From: Magnetococcales bacterium WMHbinv6
Lineage (GTDB): Bacteria; Pseudomonadota; Magnetococcia; Magnetococcales; Magnetaquicoccaceae
Direction: 5' to 3'
DNA length: 55,000 bases
NCBI GenBank assembly: GCA_002753135.1
Contig: PDZV01000026.1
Coordinates: forward strand, 1-55,000
Positions 52,490 through 55,000 of this stretch are shown here, one piece after another. The position numbers were made by a program, and so were the translations under genes. Under the pieces are notes generated by a model. The model was not told the DNA's origin and searched no databases. It saw only the letters and a program-made list of their open reading frames with translations. Each line of letters starts with the position of its first letter. Positions within the stretch are counted from its first letter, which is position 1.

Positions 52490-53407
52490 TCACCCCTCCC
52501 GACGCAACAACAAAATCGACCATTCGGCCACCAGTTCGTGGCGGATGGTGGCAAAGCCGTGCTGTTGTGCCACCTGTTCCACCTCGGCCCCCTGCTCGCG
52601 CAGCATGCCGGCCAGCAGCAGATGGCCGCCCAGGGCGACGCAATCGGCAAAGCGGACTGGGGTTGCCGCCAAAAAGTGGATCAAATCCGGGGCGAGTATG
52701 TTGGCCACCACCGTCTGGAAGGGACCAGGGGGGAGCGAATCGGCCTGCTCTACGGCAACCCGTTCGGCCATACCCGGCAGCTCGGCCAGATTCAGACGGC
52801 AGTTGCGGGTAGACACCTCGACGGCGATCGGATCGATATCCACCCCCAGCCCGCTCGCGGCCCCCAGCAACATCGCCCCGATCAATAAAATGCCCGAACC
52901 GGTGCCCATATCCAGCAGAGTGCCCAACGGTCCTTGATCGGCCACCCACTCCAGCATCTCCAGACAGCCCCGCGTCGTCTCATGGTTGCCGCTGCCAAAG
53001 GCCATCTCCGGGTCAATGCGGATGATCAGACGCTCTTCCATCCCCGGCGGCGGTTGCAGCCAGCTGGGTAACACCAATAAACGGGCGGCAATCGGCAGCG
53101 GGCGAAAATAGCGCTTCCAATGGTTTTGCCAATCTTCATCCTGCAACGCCAGCCATTGCAGCTCGCTGTCGCCCCGTTCGCCCTGTTGCAGCAACAACGC
53201 CCGGATGGCCACCTCCACCCGCAAGCGATCCACCTCTTGCTCGAAATAACCTTTGAAACGGCAGCGCTCAAAATGGACCAGCGGCGAAAAGACCGCCTTG
53301 TTGCCAATATCCTCCAGCACCACGCCCATGGAACCCAAATCGGTCAGCAGATCACTCAGCGGTCCATCCAGTCGCTGCGGGGCCACAAAACAGAGTTCGT
53401 AAATCAT
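52490..53407 (-). CDS. prmA: Ribosomal protein L11 methyltransferase
   Basis: Trimethylates L11 with SAM. The N-terminal substrate-binding domain leads to the EDWQNHWKRYFRPL linker. The catalytic domain has IRIDPEMAFGSGNHETTRGC, SAM motif LLDMGTGSGILLIGA, GVDIDPIAVEVS and VANILAPDLIHF (NPPY-like NILA box of PrmA). It is 305 residues, the normal length. The start overlaps the stop of the upstream membrane protein gene (ATGA). It belongs to a minus-strand unit divergent from the CBS gene. Confidence 0.95.
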   Translation of the reverse strand: MIYELCFVAPQRLDGPLSDLLTDLGSMGVVLEDIGNKAVFSPLVHFERCRFKGYFEQEVDRLRVEVAIRALLLQQGERGDSELQWLALQDEDWQNHWKRYFRPLPIAARLLVLPSWLQPPPGMEERLIIRIDPEMAFGSGNHETTRGCLEMLEWVADQGPLGTLLDMGTGSGILLIGAMLLGAASGLGVDIDPIAVEVSTRNCRLNLAELPGMAERVAVEQADSLPPGPFQTVVANILAPDLIHFLAATPVRFADCVALGGHLLLAGMLREQGAEVEQVAQQHGFATIRHELVAEWSILLLRREG

Positions 53408-53775
53408 TCCCCCACCTCCATCCGCTCCACATCGGCCAGGCGCACCTGTCGGCCATCGGTGGTCTGAAAGGTCCGACCATGCACCTGCCCGCGCAGCGCC
53501 TGATAGGTAACGCTCTCACCGCTCTCGACATGAATCACCCGCACCTGCACCGTTTGCTGGGCCAGACGCCATTCGTTGATCACCACCCCGATGGCTCCCA
53601 CGCCTGCCCCGGCCAGCAAAATCAACGCCACCAGACGAAACGACTCCCGCAAACGACCAGGTACCCCTGCCGCAGAAGCAGCAACCGGCAAGCGCAACCG
53701 GCCACGGGCATGACTCTTGCCCAAAAAATAGATCAATAACCCAGCCAGCAGCGGTAAGAGGATTTTCCAGATCAT
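53404..53775 (-). CDS. Small two-helix membrane protein
   Basis: The 123-residue product has two membrane helices (ILLPLLAGLLIYFLG and LVALILLAGAGVGAIGVVI) separated by a basic loop, then a soluble beta-like C-terminal segment (VQVRVIHVESGESVTY, TTDGRQVRLADVERME). GGATGG precedes ATG 53775. It overlaps prmA by 4 bases. No named family is recognised; similar small proteins with a C-terminal beta segment accompany prmA in some proteobacteria. Confidence 0.7.
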   Translation of the reverse strand: MIWKILLPLLAGLLIYFLGKSHARGRLRLPVAASAAGVPGRLRESFRLVALILLAGAGVGAIGVVINEWRLAQQTVQVRVIHVESGESVTYQALRGQVHGRTFQTTDGRQVRLADVERMEVGE

Positions 53776-53864
53776 CGCGACACCATCCGTATTGTGAGAC
53801 AGCCAAAAACAAGGTAGCATGACAGAGTATGATGAACCCATCCTGACGGCAAAGGAGAATTCCC

Positions 53865-54314
53865 ATGAAAGCCAGCGAGATCATGACCAGAGAGGTCTTT
53901 TCGGTCCCCCCGGATATGCCCATCCAAGAGGTGGCGCAACTGTTGACCGAACGTAAAATCAGCGGTGTACCCGTGATCGGTCCGTTTGGCCTGATGGGTA
54001 TCATCACCGAAGGTGACCTGGTCGATCGGGTGAAAAAAATTCATCTGCCCACCCTGGTCACCATTCTCGACGTGGTCATTCCGATAGCCGGTGAACGGCG
54101 TTACGAAGAAGAGTTGCGCAAAATGGCCGGTTCCACCGCCGCCGACATCATGACCACCGAGGTGGTGGTCGCCAGCGAAGAGATGGAACTGTCGGATGTG
54201 GCCACCCTGATCAGCGAAGAAAAAGTGGCCCTGCTGCCGGTGCTGCGCGGCGATGAGGTGGTCGGCATCATCGGCAAGCGCGACATCATCCGCGCCATGT
54301 TGGCTGACAAATAA
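53865..54314 (+). CDS. CBS-pair domain protein
   Basis: The 149-residue protein has two CBS motifs (MTREVFSVPPDMPIQEVAQL, then ISGVPVIGPFGLMGIITEGD; and ADIMTTEVVVASEEMELSDV, then VALLPVLRGDEVVGIIGKRD). A helical insert with ERRYEEELRK separates the motifs, as in a common stand-alone CBS family. Such proteins bind adenosine nucleotides and regulate partners; the partner is unknown. AAAGGAG lies 9 bases before the ATG. Confidence 0.92.
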   Translation: MKASEIMTREVFSVPPDMPIQEVAQLLTERKISGVPVIGPFGLMGIITEGDLVDRVKKIHLPTLVTILDVVIPIAGERRYEEELRKMAGSTAADIMTTEVVVASEEMELSDVATLISEEKVALLPVLRGDEVVGIIGKRDIIRAMLADK

Positions 54315-54326
54315 TATTTGCTGCGC

Positions 54327-54821
54327 ATGCGCCGTTTCTCTTCGCGTCAACTCTGCCTCTCGGAAGCCGCGACCCAATCTCTCGCCCAGCGTCTTGCCGC
54401 TGCCCTGCTTGAACCGCTGGTCATCCTGCTGGAGGGAGATCTGGGCAGCGGCAAAACCTGGTTTGCCCGCAGCCTGATCCAGGCCTTGGGTGTTCAGGAT
54501 GAGACCATCACCAGTCCCACCTTCACCCTGGTCAACAGCTATCCCGATGCCCGCATGCCTCTGCACCATTTTGACCTCTACCGCATCGGCGACCCCAGCG
54601 AACTGGATCTGATCGGCATGGAGGAGTATCTGGATGGCAGCAGCCTGCTCCTGATCGAATGGCCGATCCATGGAGGGAGCTGGATTCCGGCCCACCATTT
54701 GCATATCGGCCTGGAATATATCCCCTCACAACCGCTGTGGCGACAGGTGACATTGACTGCCCATGGAACCGTCGCACAACAGGTTTTGCACAGGTTTTCT
54801 GCCAATGACGCCACCCCGTGA
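54327..54821 (+). CDS. tsaE: tRNA threonylcarbamoyladenosine synthesis ATPase TsaE
   Basis: A P-loop ATPase of the TsaBDE complex needed for t6A37 on ANN-decoding tRNAs. Walker A is LEGDLGSGKTWFARSL, with the conserved SPTFTLVNSY and HFDLYRIGDPSELDLIGMEE blocks, ending with the LIEWP motif. It is 164 residues from ATG 54327; a TTG at 54318 is also possible. The stop overlaps the next start. The tsaE-amgK order is common in Alpha- and Gammaproteobacteria. Confidence 0.94.
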   Translation: MRRFSSRQLCLSEAATQSLAQRLAAALLEPLVILLEGDLGSGKTWFARSLIQALGVQDETITSPTFTLVNSYPDARMPLHHFDLYRIGDPSELDLIGMEEYLDGSSLLLIEWPIHGGSWIPAHHLHIGLEYIPSQPLWRQVTLTAHGTVAQQVLHRFSANDATP

Positions 54822-55000
54822 CACCATGGACTTTTTCCTGGCCAACGCTCTGAACGGTGCCAGCTTCACCGTCAATAAAGTGGCCGGTGACGCCTCTTTC
54901 CGCAGTTATTATCGGATCGACACCGGCAGTGACCGTTATATTCTCATGGATGCCCCCCCCGACAAGGAGGATTCCGCCCCTTTTCTCGATATTGCCCTCC
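54805..55000 (+). CDS. AmgK-like sugar phosphotransferase, 3' truncated by window edge
   Basis: The frame is open to the window end. The visible N terminus has GDASFRSYYRID followed by YILMDAPPDKED, the beginning of an aminoglycoside-phosphotransferase-fold kinase such as AmgK (MurNAc/GlcNAc anomeric kinase). Position after tsaE fits the tsaE-amgK-murU cell-wall recycling cluster. The start is ATG 54805 overlapping tsaE, or ATG 54826. Confidence 0.82.
   Translation, partial: MTPPRDTMDFFLANALNGASFTVNKVAGDASFRSYYRIDTGSDRYILMDAPPDKEDSAPFLDIAL

Overview
The window looks like the chromosome of a Gram-negative proteobacterium near the Alphaproteobacteria. Lipid A and Kdo genes (waaA, lpxK) and an outer-membrane beta-barrel show a Gram-negative envelope. 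A PopZ-like (DUF2497) gene sits directly upstream of valS, as in many Alphaproteobacteria, and there are several very large hybrid histidine kinases. Glycyl-tRNA synthetase alpha and beta chains are fused in one gene. A magnetococcus-like or other deep-branching alphaproteobacterial lineage would fit, but this is inference; no magnetosome or rRNA gene is present to settle it.

Layout. 1-7.0 kb: a plus-strand, overlapping operon with the end of a repeat-rich PopZ-like protein, valS, nadC, birA, coaX and a SPOR-like envelope protein. 7.0-8.7 kb: a CAT-anticodon tRNA whose 3' half is repeated as a perfect 48-bp direct repeat 1550 bp downstream, bounding a decayed integrative element with an integrase pseudogene, a BrnT/BrnA toxin-antitoxin pair, a sigma-region-4-like fragment and internal 58-bp inverted repeats. 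8.9-12.2 kb: a secreted two-gene operon of a seven-blade WD40 protein with a caspase-like domain and a FecR-like partner. 12.4-14.5 kb: an outer-membrane beta-barrel protein and a cytidylate-kinase-like protein. 14.5-21.5 kb (minus strand): two hybrid histidine kinases, a SpoIIE-type phosphatase, a bacteriohemerythrin and two small membrane or secreted proteins.

22.2-28.3 kb: tandem satellite-like islands in the 3' end of tRNA-Phe. The intact unit (about 5.3 kb) carries integrase, AlpA-like regulator, D5/P4-type helicase, a candidate origin, a small unknown gene, a TerS-like gene and a DUF1640-like gene. This is the gene order of a phage-inducible chromosomal island reduced to its core. Beyond its distal att copy lies a second, diverged and internally deleted unit that ends in another degenerate att.

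28.5-43.5 kb: housekeeping genes (ppdK, tRNA-Leu, glyQS fusion, waaA, lpxK, Trm112-like, argS, FtsN-like SPOR protein), interrupted just after tRNA-Leu by an AT-richer two-gene ATPase plus PD-(D/E)XK-like cassette that resembles an undescribed defence module. 43.6-48.5 kb: a Cache-containing hybrid kinase with an overlapping CheY-like regulator, then an FkbM methyltransferase. 48.5-52.4 kb: an accessory patch with HicA/HicB, an antitoxin-like gene with a truncated PIN toxin, and a type III restriction-like helicase-nuclease that appears to have lost its DEAH segment by an in-frame deletion. 52.4-55 kb: prmA, a membrane protein, a CBS protein, tsaE and the start of an AmgK-like phosphotransferase.

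The strongest candidates for something new are the tandem minimal satellites at tRNA-Phe, the ATPase/nuclease-like pair after tRNA-Leu, and the exported WD40-caspase operon.
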